Positions 1 through 11,626 of a DNA stretch of 64,000 bases are shown in pieces. The stretch is taken from the NCBI GenBank assembly GCA_051294375.1, contig CM119267.1:17338606-17402605 (forward strand), given 5' to 3'. The position numbers and the translations under genes were made by a program. The notes beneath the pieces were generated by a model. That model was not told the DNA's origin. It worked only from the letters and a program-made list of their open reading frames with translations, and did not search any database. Within the stretch, counting starts at the first letter, position 1, and the number at the start of each line of letters is the position of its first letter. The DNA is from Paraspadella gotoi. Lineage: Eukaryota; Chaetognatha.

Positions 1-905
1 GAGGGCAAAGGTTTTTCCTATGAAACCGATTAGGATTTTCTAAACGATCCGATTTTGTCATATTGATAGTAAAGCTTTTATTGAGTTTACATTGTCTTTA
101 AAAGTTTCCTTTTTTTCTCATCTACATCAGCATTTGTGATCTTTCCGGGTAGTTGTAAGAATAGGGTTTCCCTCACCATTTCTTCTCAAGAGTTGTAATT
201 GTTTAGCTAAATCAAGATTTATCCATTCATCTCATCGCATCCCACCATGTTTTTTTTTTCCTTCTTTTTACCGCTTCTTTTCTTTTTTTCCGCCATTTTT
301 TTTCCTTCTGAAATTGAGGTTATCGCTGCGTTTTCTTTCGCCCTTTTTTTCTCCCTGGTGAAAATCGATATATTCTCAGCGGATGAATTCTCCTTCGCCT
401 TGGCGCGAGTCACCGTCTCAGCCACGCCCATTCTCGGCGCCGAGGGATTCGACGACTACGCCATATTTTTTTTGGCTCGCCTTTGAACCGCGCCTTCGGC
501 CCTGTGGCGCTATCGAGCAGCGTTCAGTTTTAAGTTGGCGCGGAAGAAAACTAACTCTTTTCGTCGTTGTGTTTGTTCGTCTTTTTAAGCTCGAACATTG
601 CCATCGCGCGCCACCTAAAAAAATTTCGACCTATTCTAGACCTAATCTAGACCTATTTGATCATATTCGATCCTATACCTATTTGACGATGTCACGTAAT
701 TCCAAGATTTGAAACCAAAAACTTTCTTGAGATCGGTTTATTTTTTCCCCCGTAAATTATAAACTTGCTGGTTTTAAATGGTACGTCCGATGGTTCTATT
801 TTGTTCAATGTAGCACAGGGCATTTTATTCTATGAAGCGATTCCTCTTTTTTTTAAAATATTTCTCCGCCACCTGTTGCACCAACCCGCTTCCCCCATAC
901 GTCAG
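1..905. other. AT-rich 5' flank or intron, unresolved
   Basis: This stretch precedes the first exon I can support. Most of it is AT-rich with T-runs, as in the introns of this window. A GC-richer island at about 380-540 follows a CTCAG acceptor-like site near 375. One + frame reads FALARVTVSATPILGAEGF and could be an upstream BAR-domain exon of the gene at 906. No good donor was found in that frame, so I did not call it. The gene is treated as incomplete at its 5' end. Confidence 0.4.
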
Positions 906-3900
906 GAATACCACCGCGAATGCTTCTACATGTACGAGACCCTCATCAAAAGCCTCCAGACCAAAGTGGTGCAACTGAAGCCTCCGCGCCAGTTCCGAGA
1001 GAATATCTTGGAGCCGCGCCCCAAATCAATGCGGGACAAGGCGACCAATCGGACGCCCAAGCCGAGACACAAGCATCGTCATCGCAAGCAACGGGAGGGG
1101 GAAGAGAGGAAGGTGGAGTCGGCGGAAGAGTGGGACGGACCGAACGGATCCGACTGGAGAGAGGGAAATATGGAGTGGCAAGCGCCGGAGCGGAACCTGT
1201 CGCGGAATGCCGGAAGCGTCGACGGTAACTCGGAAAGATTGAAACGAGATCTTGCTAATAGGAATTGAGTTAGAATTGGTGAGGTGGGATCTCGTTTAGT
1301 GATAAGTTTGAATAGTGCCAGCTCGTATGAAAAGGTCCGAGAGTATTTTTTTTTTCTGGCAATGACCAAAGAACACCCTTTGAATCATTTGCGATTGATC
1401 AACTTATTTAAAAAAAAAAAATTGTAAGATTACTTGTTTCACTATGTTGTACTAAATTTCAAAAGCGAGTCAGCGATTTGATTAAAACAACTTATATCGT
1501 CTTGTTAAAACTCTAAGGTTTTAAAATCGTCAGTTAGGATATATCGTCTCGGAAAAGAATTTTTTTTTTCTCTTCGAAAGGTGGAATGGGAGATTATGAA
1601 ATTGTGGCAGCGATTCAAACGTGGTGGGCCGATGGTTTGGGGAAGAGGAGGGAATGTAGAGAAGGGGGTGGGCGTTTAATTTTCTCGTTTAATAACTTAG
1701 TAACTTTAATAACTTTAATAGTTTAGTTAAGATCCTATTTATTAGAAACGATTGGAATCTTGATTTCTTCTCCTTAGCCTCCCTCCAACGAGATCCGTCG
1801 ATACTCGAACGACGACGACTGGACCCATTTACACTGGAGTCGCGTCGTTCACTCCAGCGACCGCTTCAGTATCATCAAGCCCCCAATCATCTGCAGCATC
1901 AACATCAACTGCCGATGCAACATCCGCAACAGCACTCTCCGGAAAATCAACACGTCCCCAAGCATCAACCGGAGCAGCAATTACATCACCCACAGCAACA
2001 GCCACATCCTCCGGAGAATCAAGGTCCCCCGCAGCATCAGCCTCTTCAGCATCAGCCGCAACATTTTCCGGGGCAGCATCCTCAGCAGCACCCACAGCCG
2101 CACCCGCAGCAACCACTTATGGAAAATCAGATACCGCCGCAGCATCCACAACTCCAGCATCAACAACCACTGCAGCATCAGCAACAGCATATTCCACTTC
2201 AACATCCTCAGCCGCCTTTGCATCATCAACAACCTTTGCCGAATGCTCCGCTGCATCATCCACAGCAACACGTTCAACCACATCCGCAAAATCACCTTCA
2301 ACACGTGCATCAACATCCTCAGCAGATGCAGAACCAAAACCAAGCCGTTCATCGACAGCAACAACAGAATAATTTGAATCAACGACAACAACAACAACCC
2401 AATCAACATCCTCAGCACCAATTGCAACGACTTCGAGACCAGAAACAACCGTCCAACGTAAACTACAATCAAGCGTCTCCATCCTGTTGTCAACCAAAAC
2501 CTCAGCAGAAGCCGCCTCGGCCGCGACAGGAGCATCAATACGCGGCCGATTTGAACCAATCGTGGAACGCGGCGGAGCAGCTGTTGCAGGAAACGCACCA
2601 GTGCGACTGTCCCACCAACCAATTGCTCTTCCTTCCGGCGCTACCTCAAGTCTGCAGCTTCGGCGCCCCGGGCTCGGCGTCGATAGACGCTTACGCGAGG
2701 CGAAGACCGGAGGCTCGGCAAAGCTCCGGCCGGAAAAAAGGATCAGGGAAAGGGAAAAAAGGAGGTAAAAAGCGGGGCGGCGGCAGCAGCGGCGCCGGGA
2801 GCCGGAATCGAGGACCTTCGGACGAATCGGAATTCGAGGATGAGGAGGAGGCGGAATCGGCGGAGGAGGCGGTGAAGGTGGATCGATCGATTCGGCATCG
2901 AGGCGGTCCCGCGATCAATAGGAACATGGGCGACGTATCGGGCTCGGAAGAGGATCCGCCGCGTCGCAGGCAGCCCAGCGCCGGAGGCGGCGTCCCCTGC
3001 GGCAAATGCGGACCGCGCGTCGGAGCGGGTCGAGGGCGATCGGGCAACACTGGTGGCGGAGGGGTCGGCGGCGGGAAAGGTGGGCAGAGAGGAAGAGCGG
3101 AGAGCGGCGGACAAGCTGGCGGATTGGCGAGCGGGCGGGAAGGCTGGAGATGTTTCGAACGGCGGGAAAATGAGAATCGAAATCGCGCGGGATCGAGCTT
3201 CATTGGTCGAGCGCCGAAGAGAGACGTGGATGAGAGGTAATGAAATGCAGTTTGGTGGGTCTCTTGGTCGTTGGAATGAATGGTCGTGAACGTTAATTTT
3301 GGCGCGATGTCGATAACTGAATTTGCAAAGGCCTATTTCCCTGTTCATCTCATCCAGCAGTTTACTCAGTTTACTACCCCGAGTGCTTTTCCATTTTCAG
3401 CAGCCCGTACGTGGGCAACTACTCCGACGAAGCGCTCGACAGTCCCCGGTTTGCTCCTCACGCCGACCGAAACACCAACGCCAACGCCCTCGACGGCGAC
3501 GAAGGAAACTCCAACTCCAACACCATTAAGAGCTTGAAGCTCCACGATCAATTCCAGTCTAGGAATATTCATCAGAGCCGAGGGCACGACGCGAGACAGG
3601 AATATGAGAGGGATCAGGGACATAATCGGGGACTTGATTGGGGACGTGATGGGGTATATGATCATGGACTAGACCGGGGACTCGACCGTGGACATGAGCG
3701 GGGACATGATATGGGACTGAATCGGGGACACGATCGGGGACTCGATCGGGCGCACGGAAAAACTCACGGGCATGCCGATCAGAACGTTATCAGAATAGGC
3801 GGGAAGGAATCTCCTCCGAAACGGGCATATCGGGGCGTCGTTAGCGGCGATGGCGGCCGAGTGGTTAGCGTCGAGCGATTCGGACGACCTTCGGAGTCTA

Positions 3901-4981
3901 ACTACTCGGCGCTCCCGCGACATCAGTCAGAAGGGGCGCATCGGCGCCGGGAAAGAGCCGAGGGTGGTGGCCATGGACGCGAAGACGGCGGTGAACGCGA
4001 AGGCGTTGGTGGTCGTGAAGGCGGTGGTCGCGGAGGCGGTGGTCGCGGAGGCGTAACCCGGCCCTCTCCTCGGAACAAGAACGAGTTTCGCGGTAGCCAT
4101 GCAAGTAGTCAGAATCGGGTAGAAGGCGAGAACGGAGCCGGGAACGGACCTGAAGTGGTCATCGATTTTGACGAAGAAGGCGACGATCAAGGGACGGTCG
4201 AATGGTATCCCGATGCCGAACCGAGCGACGAGGTCCTTGATCAAGATGTCCAAGCCGAACCAAGGTTTAACGACGAGCAGCGGTTCGAAGACGATCAGAG
4301 GTTTGAAGACGATCAGAGGTTCGAAGACGATCAGAGGTTCGAAGAGGATCAAAGGTTCGAAGACAATCAGAGGTTTGAAGACGATCAGAGGTTCGAAGAC
4401 GACGACGTCGACGACGAAAGTTTTGTGGAAGAGCAGATGCCGTTCGAAGACGCCGAGGAAGTCGGCGGCGGCGGCGGCGTCGGCACATTGAGCGACTCGG
4501 GAGGTTATGATTACGACGTCGATGGAAGCGGAGGCCGCGGGACTTTGGGCGATGATTTTAGAGACGATTGGGTGGATCAAGGTGAGCGAGTTTTTTGTTT
4601 TTTGTTTTTTTTGGTATCGATTGGACCTTGCATTACCTTACCTCCGACAGGGTATGATCAGCAGCAGTTCGAGAATGACGCCCAGTCGTCGGGCAATTAT
4701 GGAGAGGATGCTGAGCAGGAGGAAGAAATGAAGGCGCCCAATTGCATGCACGAGGGAATGGGTAAGGGACACTGGGTAAGGGATTTTGAGGAAGGTTAAT
4801 AGGGTTGGATAGGAAGTGAAAACTTTGGAATTCCGTGGCGAGATTATCCGTAATTCAGTCGACAGGTTTGATAAATTGATAATAGGAGACAACCCTTTCT
4901 GGGTTCTTTCTTTGAATAGTAGTAGTCGATTTTCACTTTCTGGTTTCATTTTTCTTTGCCTTGAGATTGACCTCAAACTGA

Positions 4982-5028
<47 letters not shown>

Positions 5029-8000
5029 GTCTCTCTCTCTCTCTCTCCTTTAATTGTTCATTGTTATTTTGATTTTTATTTTTAGTTTTTACTGTTTATT
5101 CTTTACCACTGATGATAGCATAGAAATTTATGCCGAAATATTTGGAAAAATAAAACTTTTGTTTATCATTCTCATTTGCACTTAGGCGTTTTGGACTAAA
5201 CTTAACCTTAATTTCGGATTCTTGTTAAATTCACGGTTTCAAATTGTGAATTCAATCATGTTGATATTGTAACATTAAACGTCTAATGATTGACGTTAGT
5301 TTAACTATGTTCTCCGAGTTTAGAATCTTTAATATGTTCCCTCTTAGATCTTCTTCATTTAATCGTTCCCGTACCAAATTATGAACAATAATTATTATCA
5401 TAAATTATTGTGATTTTATTGTATTACCATTTGGCATTTCTTTGTTAAAAAAAAAAAAAAAAAAAAAAAATCCCCACCCCAGGTCTTCCACAGGATTGCG
5501 AGTGTGAAATTTGTCCTGGACCCGGCGACTTCTACTTCCCGCGCGATCGTTACGAGGAGGCGGCGCCAGATGAGGCCCGGTCCCATGTCCGACTTTCAAC
5601 GGAAGATCCCGCCGCTCGACGCAAATTACGACGACGACGACGATGACGAAACGTTTCTTCCACTGCCTTGTCGGTGAGGAGTAGAGAGAGAGAGAGAGGG
5701 AGAGAGAGAGAGGGAGAGAGAGGGAGAGAGAGAGAGAGAAAGGAGGTAGAGTGTTGTAAAATTTTTTACTCTTTTTAATTCTATTTTGTTATTTTTAAAA
5801 TTTGTAGCTTTTGTTTCTTTAATTCAATTAAATCAAATTTTGTTTATACCTTTATTGAAAGTGACAGCTTTTTGCCCTGATCAGAATCAAACTTAACAAT
5901 GGCGAATCTTTTAAACGACAATCAAATTACTCGCGAGTTCGGCCATCGCACCGTAGTCTTTTTTAAAAAAGTTTTTCTCTGTAATTTTTTTTTACATTTG
6001 AAAAAAATAAGCGGATATTTAATCTTATTTTTAGTAACATTTTGTTTTGACATATTTTGGCCGAAGGCTCTAACGGCAAGAGGGATACCACTTTTCTCAA
6101 TGGAATAAAACAAATTTGAGCAAACAATGGCGGATCTGCCTACGATAATTAAGCGGTAATCAGCTAATCAGATGATAAATGACGAAAATTCTTTCAATTT
6201 GTGATCCTGATTAGAACTTGATATCTAGCTCAATCACACACTTTCCTACTCATACACAAAATTTCATTCCAATCCAACCATCCAATCACGAGTAATTGGT
6301 GTTTTTTGCTTAGGAGGATGAACGGACGGACGGACGGACGGACCTACAGACAGACAGTCAGACGGACGGACATCGTATATTTTTTATAATTCGATGTTCT
6401 GACATGATTTAATTGAATGACCGACAAAACTATGGGGGCGGAACGACGGACCGACCAAAGTGAATTACAGAGTCGGAATCTGCTGATAAGTTTTTGTTTT
6501 TCGCCCACGCTGCCTTCGTTGTCCCCAATTTTTTTATCTTTGTAAATCCCCACTTCACTTTTATTTGAATAGATTTTATTTTAAAAGGATTTTAAAGATT
6601 GTCAGGATAACTGGTTAAAAAAATGTATGGACGCTTTATACAAAACATTGTAAATTTATAAAAGGATTGAAAGTCATGCCCCGCAACGAAAACAAACCTC
6701 TGAAAAGGGATTAGGAATTATATCCTCGGAAAGAGAGAAAAAAGGAAAGGATCAGATATTCGTTTCTTTTTAAATCTTCAAAAAACCTTTCGTGGCCTCC
6801 CACTTAAGATTTCCAACGCACGATTTTTCGAAAATTTTATGTTTGGTTTACTTTTTCATTTTTTTTTTCCTCTTTCCGTTTTTGTCGTGTCGTTTTTTTG
6901 TTTTTTTTTTGTGGGGGGGGGGAAATAAGGGTTTTAGGAGAAAGTAAAAATAAAAATACCAGATTATACCAATCTATCCTTTCCCCAATAACTTTTTTTT
7001 TTTTTTTTAAAAATAAAATTTAAACAATTAACAATTAACAATTAACAATTAATAACTTCGTAACTATCCTCATACTTTTTCTACGTTTTTAACCATTTAT
7101 GTTCCCTCTTTGCTATCGTCCTCTTCTTTCCCTGTATTTCCTCGCCCACCACCTTTTTAGAGGACCGGATCACATAACCAACGGCCCCTGCACGTGCAAG
7201 GGCGAAGTGGCCCGTCGGGCTCGCGAGAAAGATGGTTCACCTTCCTTCTTCGGATACAAGAAGCTCGTGGCGGAGACGAAGCCTTACGGGTTCTTCAAGG
7301 TGAGGTCGTGTATTTGGCGTCTGAAGGGAAGTATCCGACAGGGAGAAGAAACTGGCCTCTCGACAGGGAAAGGAAGTATATAAGGTAAGTAGGAATAATG
7401 AGTACAGAAAGTGAGAAACAGTTAATAGAACAAATGTAAAGATAAAGTGGGAGGGGAGAGAGGAAAGGTTTCGTGGCCGGCTTCTTGAGTTGGTCACATG
7501 AGATTGTATGTAGTTGAGTGATGTGGAAGACGATGTGGAGCTCGTGCTACCTCCGGCGCCATAGGTGCTGCTGATTCTCGGACGAGTAACGGGGTAAGAA
7601 CTACTACCACTTCAGTGAATAGTTTACAAATGATGACGTTTCCCCCCTCCTCTTCATCCTCTTCATCCTCCTCTTCATCCTCCTCTTCATCCTCTTCTTA
7701 CCGAGCAGGAAGACGTGAAAGAATCCTCGTTCGGACCGGGACTACCCTTCGGCATCGGCGACATGTGCGATCTACTCGCCGTCACCGAGAACGGAGATTA
7801 CGAGGTCCGGGTTTTGGGACCTTCCCTGCTTAAACTTTTCTTTTTCATTCGAGTTTTTTTTTTAAATACATAGCTTTTAGGAAAGGAAATGACATCGTTA
7901 ACCCATATCCTTTTGAATAAGAGATTGCTCATTCATGCCTGTGATAACCGGGGCGCGGGGTATCTCACCAACTGGGGTAGGGGCTGCGGACCCTCGGTGA

Positions 8001-8448
8001 CCGCTTTCTGTTAATGGCATGTTTAGACCGGCTCCGTTACATTTAAGCCAGAACCGGAATAACCCAGGGATTGAACACGGGACGCACGGTTGTTACGAGA
8101 TGATTTAGCCTGCTCACTGAGCAGTGCTCTGCCATTGAGACGAGGCTGAGTCTTGCTGGCACAAAACGTTTAGATTAATTTTTAGACCATATTGTATATT
8201 GTACTTTGTATAATCCCGAAGGATTTGTCCAGTTATAAATGAACAGTTTTTTGCCTTCTTTTTCATTCTGAATAGCCAACGCGCTAATTAGACTAAATGA
8301 CCCGACGTTAAATTGAACAGAACGTATTCGTCCGCAGGTGCGACTCTGCGACGGATCGGGTCGAAACGGCGTCGTGCCCAAAAGCGCCATCCACGTCATC
8401 GTGGCGCCACCGACCGGAAAGTGTTGCAATCCAAAGAAGAAAAATTAA
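906..8448 (+). CDS. BAR-SH3 (endophilin-like) protein with giant low-complexity linker, 5' partial
   Basis: Spliced gene. Exons: 906-1224, 1778-3236, 3401-4581, 4651-4761 (or to 4775), 5483-5579 (or to 5673), 7161-7299, 7709-7804 and 8338-8448 (TAA). All phases agree, giving about 1,170 or 1,206 residues plus missing 5' exons. Exon 1 opens with EYHRECFYMYETLIKSL, which resembles the last BAR helix of endophilins; that family bends membranes in endocytosis. Exon 2 is rich in Gln, His and Pro, then basic and Gly-rich. Exon 3 has RGHD/RGLD and QRFEDD repeats. The last two exons form an SH3-like half: GDMCDLLAV, then YEVRLCDGSGRNGVVP. Endophilins are normally about 350-400 residues, so the linker is greatly expanded. 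The exon 4/5 region has two self-consistent splice choices in different frames. BAR and SH3 assignments rest on short motifs; function is inferred. Confidence 0.6.
3609..3760 (+). repeat. In-frame 12-bp coding repeat (RGHD/RGLD)
   Basis: Within exon 3 of the BAR-SH3 gene a 12-base unit close to CGGGGACWYGAT is repeated imperfectly. It encodes a run of Arg-Gly-(His/Leu)-Asp tetrapeptides. The length keeps the reading frame. Confidence 0.75.
4276..4403 (+). repeat. In-frame 18-bp coding repeat (QRFEDD)
   Basis: About seven copies of an 18-base unit close to GATCAGAGGTTCGAAGAC encode QRFEDD hexapeptides in an acidic part of exon 3. Copies differ by single substitutions (E for D, N for D), so the array is not brand new. 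Confidence 0.85.
4986..5047. repeat. (CT)n microsatellite
   Basis: A CT/TC dinucleotide run with two GT interruptions lies in the intron after exon 4 of the BAR-SH3 gene. Confidence 0.95.
5683..5740. repeat. (GA)n microsatellite next to exon 5
   Basis: The GA run starts about 10 bases after the better of the two exon 5 donor sites (CG at 5672-5673, followed by GTGAGG). Confidence 0.95.
5890..6400. mobile_element. Possible transposon remnant with (GGAC)n tail
   Basis: An AT-rich intronic stretch carries AAAATTTCATTCCAATCC (near 6258) followed by GGAC tetranucleotide repeats at 6320-6375. This style of 3' end, a conserved AATTTCATTC-like core and then a short tetranucleotide array, is common in animal retroposons. 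I see no coding capacity and no target-site duplication, so the call is tentative. Confidence 0.3.
7648..7699. repeat. (TCTTCATCC)n minisatellite forming a polypyrimidine tract
   Basis: This pyrimidine-rich 9-base-unit repeat ends about 9 bases before the exon 7 acceptor of the BAR-SH3 gene and probably serves as its polypyrimidine tract. Confidence 0.8.
7915..8165 (-). mobile_element. tRNA-derived SINE
   Basis: On the - strand this element begins near 8160. It carries an A-box-like TGGCAGAGCAC and, about 50 bases on, the B-box GTTCAATCC. These are the internal RNA polymerase III promoter parts of tRNA-derived SINEs. The surrounding DNA is GC-richer than the AT-rich intron that holds it (intron 7 of the BAR-SH3 gene), and no intact tRNA fold is evident. 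It differs in sequence from the second SINE-like element near 22.1 kb. Confidence 0.65.
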
Positions 8449-8928
8449 AAAGAAGAAAGAAAATTTTAACAAAAATTGATTTTTTTTTATCGTCTAAACG
8501 ATTTTAATGAATATAAATATTAAGTTGAATGTGTCATGCGACGAAGCTGAAATAAATATTCCGTAAGAGATATTGAGTTTTTTTTAGTTATTTATTGCAT
8601 TTTTGATTAGCCAGAATTGGCAGTCGGAAAAGCGTTCATCAATTTCGATTGTTAAAGTTTGAGTTTGAGTTTATGATGAGTTATGAGTCTTGTCTTAGTA
8701 GATGAACTCGTGCTGAATCATGCCACGAATAATTTCGGTTTTATTTTGGGAAAGTTCGATTCGGATCTGTATTACCCTACTTTTAAACTGATTAAGATTT
8801 GAACATTGAACAAAAATTAGGAATTTATAAGTCGTTTTTAATAAACCAGTAAAAGAGAGTCCGGCAATGTATGGATCTCATTGCGGCCACAAGTGCAGAA
8901 TGTCATTGCAGCCGCCAATAGCAACCGC
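8449..8928. other. Short intergenic stretch between convergent genes
   Basis: The + strand BAR-SH3 gene and the - strand G-alpha gene end toward each other here. Apart from the + strand AATAAA at 8551 and a - strand AATAAA at 8745-8740, nothing was recognised. Confidence 0.6.
8551..8556 (+). promoter_or_regulatory. Poly(A) signal AATAAA for the BAR-SH3 gene
   Basis: AATAAA lies about 100 bases after the TAA stop at 8446-8448, as expected for a short 3' UTR. Confidence 0.65.
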
Positions 8929-11578
8929 TCATTGCAGACTTTCCTCTCTGACGACGCGGCTGAAAATGATATCCCTGACGTTACTCCACACTTTCTTGAT
9001 ATTGTCCGTGTCTGTGGCGCACGTGAAGTGAGTGTAGATGCTGTCAAAAGGTAAGGTCAATTCGTACTTCCGTCACTTGGCCTCTTTTCATAATATATTT
9101 TAAAATTAAACATTACTTTGCTTTAAAAGATTATTGAATGATGCGAAAAAACTTGAACACGTATGGTATTTTTGAAAAGTAAATATCCCTTACTCTTTGA
9201 CTCTAAAAAATGAAAAATAAAAATTCAATAAATCGATAAATGAATTAAGTAATAGTTTGGATGTAAAAAATATTGACATTTCTAACGGATAACCATTAAT
9301 TAGATGTTTTCTTTAAAAAAAAAAAAACAATCTTTATTAATGATTGTTAATCATTCACGAAATTAATAATTTATTTATTAAGGAAAAGATAACCGAGTGA
9401 CAACCTCCTGACTCTCCGATTCTCTCCCGATTGGCAGTCGACGAAAAGACTCCGCACGAACTGCGCCTCCTTCATTTCGCCTTCGAAGTCATCGGCTTTG
9501 TATTCGGGAAAACGAGCGGAGAAGGAAGAAGGTTTCGGCGGCTGTTGTCGCGGCGCCGTCGCGTCCGATCTCTGACGCTGCTGCTGCGGCGTCGACGGCT
9601 CCCTCGTCTCTCGCGACTTTTTCTTGCCGCTCTGCTGCTTGGAGCTGCGCCGCTGCGAATTTTTTGGCGGGAGACGCTGATCGAGTTTTTCGAGTAAGAG
9701 GTCCGTCTTGTTGAGGAAGAGGATGACGGGGGTGTTGGCGAAATAGTCGAGGGAGAGGATGAACCGGAAGAGGAATAGGGATTCTTTGGAAGGATGGGGA
9801 GGAGGAAAATATAAAATCTAGGCGATCGGGGATATGAAAGGATTATAGGATGGACGGACGGATGTTTAGATATATTGACGGAGGCTCGTATGTTTAGATT
9901 TTAACGGAAGGATGGATATAAAGGGATGGACTGAAAGACAAACGGATGGAAAGACGGACGGGCTGACGGACCGGACAATGGACACCGGACCATTGAACAT
10001 CCAAAAATGCGGATGAAAAAACAAAAAAAACAACGGACCATTACTTGGACATACGGACCGACCCGACTCAAACCCAACCTTCCAAGCAGTTGACGCTAGG
10101 ATCCTCGACGAGCGTCTGGTTGAAGTCGGCCAGCGAAGCGACGAAGACGATGGCGGTGGCGGCGTCGAAAAGAGGGAGCCACTTGGCGCGTTGACCGCGT
10201 TGGCCGCCGACGTCGACGACTCGAAGGAGTTGACCGGAGGGTTGGAGGAAATCCCGGCTGATTTTTTTTTTTGGGGGGGGGGGTGCGAAGATGATGATGT
10301 AGATGATGAACCAAGAAAAAGGATTATGAACGAAGAAGAAGAACAAAGAAGATGATGACCAAGTGATCAAATAATCAAGTAATGAATTCAACAATAAATG
10401 AATGAATGAATTAATGAATCCTAAGAAATAACAGATGAATTGACGTCTGAGCCTCAATAACTTGAATTGCTTAAAAAGACTTCAAAATACAAGACAAAAC
10501 AAAACGAAAACAACGACCATAACAAGAAAAACGACGCTAACGAATGAATCCATATTATCTCTTCGATCGACACCTGTTGACTCCGTCGGTGACGCTTCTG
10601 GCCCGCAACACGTGGTCGACGGTCGGGACATAATCGGGGACGACGAGCTCCTCCAATCGCTCGAGGAAATATGGAAGGGAATCGTCGAGGTGGAACTCGT
10701 TGCGGCGAGAAAAGCAGCGCTGGACGCCCTGAGGATACGATGTGTGATTATGGATGTAACATGATTGGATAATGTTAGGAAATGATTTGACTGTTCCTTC
10801 TCCTAGGAGAAAGAGCCCAGGACCATCTCTCACCTCGTCCTTCCACAACTTGGACAGTTTGAGCGCAAAGTCCCTGCCGAGCCTCTTTGTACTGTCGTGG
10901 TCGTCGACGGCCTGATCGAAGCGCAGCGCCGACATCCAGTCGGCGACGACGCCATTTTCCTCGCGAGCCACCTCGATCCCGAGACGCCGCATCGCCTTCA
11001 GGAGACGCCGGATGCCGTCGAAAATGTTGCGAAAGATGACGAGCTTGAAGGCCAATAGTTCGTCGGCGGAGAAGGGGGTTGGGGAAGAGGAAGAGAAGGC
11101 GGTGGCGTTGATGACTCTCATTTGCTGAAAAAGGAATTAGGTATTAGGGAAGTAAAAGGAATTGTGGACTACGAAGTGCCTTCAAGTGGTGCGGGGAACA
11201 TCAACCAATGCCTGTCTTGATTAAAGACAAAATTTAACATCAGTCAATTTAGCGGAACTTTTATTTATATAATTTAGTTATACAATCTGTAACTGTACAT
11301 ATGCAATTGAGCAATCCTCGAAATTAGCCCGGAATTTAATAAAAATTGACGAGCAAATCGACGAACCTTCAAGAAGGTGGTCTTGCCGCAGTTAGAGGCT
11401 CCGAGAAGAAGGAGCGTAAAGGTGCGACGGATGCTCTTCTCATCCGCGGAGATGGAGCGACTGATCTTTTCGTCGACGGGGTCTTTGGCGTAGGCGTTTC
11501 CCTGGAGACCGGGTAACAATTGTATCTCAACTGTCTTTTTAAATGTTTATTGTTTAATGTCGCCGGAGAACTTACCAT
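8929..11578 (-). CDS. Divergent G-protein alpha subunit, Galpha12/13-like
   Basis: Seven exons on the - strand: 11578-11576, 11501-11367, 11124-10834, 10728-10574, 10257-10079, 9783-9405 and 9040-8929 (TGA). All borders are GT-AG and all phases agree, giving 417 residues. The ATG is the last codon of exon 1 and is followed after splicing by GNAYAK, an N-myristoylation-type start. Landmarks in order: P-loop GASNCGKTTFLKQMR; helical domain; switch I RSVTDG with the conserved Arg and Thr; switch II VDVGGQRGQRAKW with the catalytic Gln; NKTD; FTCATDT; C-terminus ending Leu-Gln. TFLKQMR, VDVGGQRxQRxKW and the Leu-Gln end fit the Galpha12/13 class. In the P-loop the usual GAGESGKS has become GASNCGKT. 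A basic and Gln-rich insert of about 50 residues follows LLLEKL. The family relays GPCR signals at the plasma membrane; whether this one still cycles GTP normally is unknown. Confidence 0.9.
9840..9975. repeat. (GGAC/GGAT) degenerate tetranucleotide repeat
   Basis: Intron 5 of the G-alpha gene carries irregular GGACGGAT-type repeats, similar in style to those at 6320 and near 16760. Confidence 0.6.
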
Positions 11579-11626
11579 ATCGGCGTTCCCCTCGGTAGGA
11601 TAAAAAAAAAAGGAGTCAAAAACCAC

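Noticed and set aside
2117-2497. Long - strand ORFs opposite the Gln/His-rich exon (also 1829-2116 and 1981-2622)
   Set aside because: CAG/CAT-rich coding DNA leaves the opposite strand open. The + strand frame continues from exon 1 with matching splice phase.
8100-8150. Possible tRNA gene
   Set aside because: Box A and box B are present, but the acceptor stem and anticodon arm do not form, and the sequence extends as a longer SINE.
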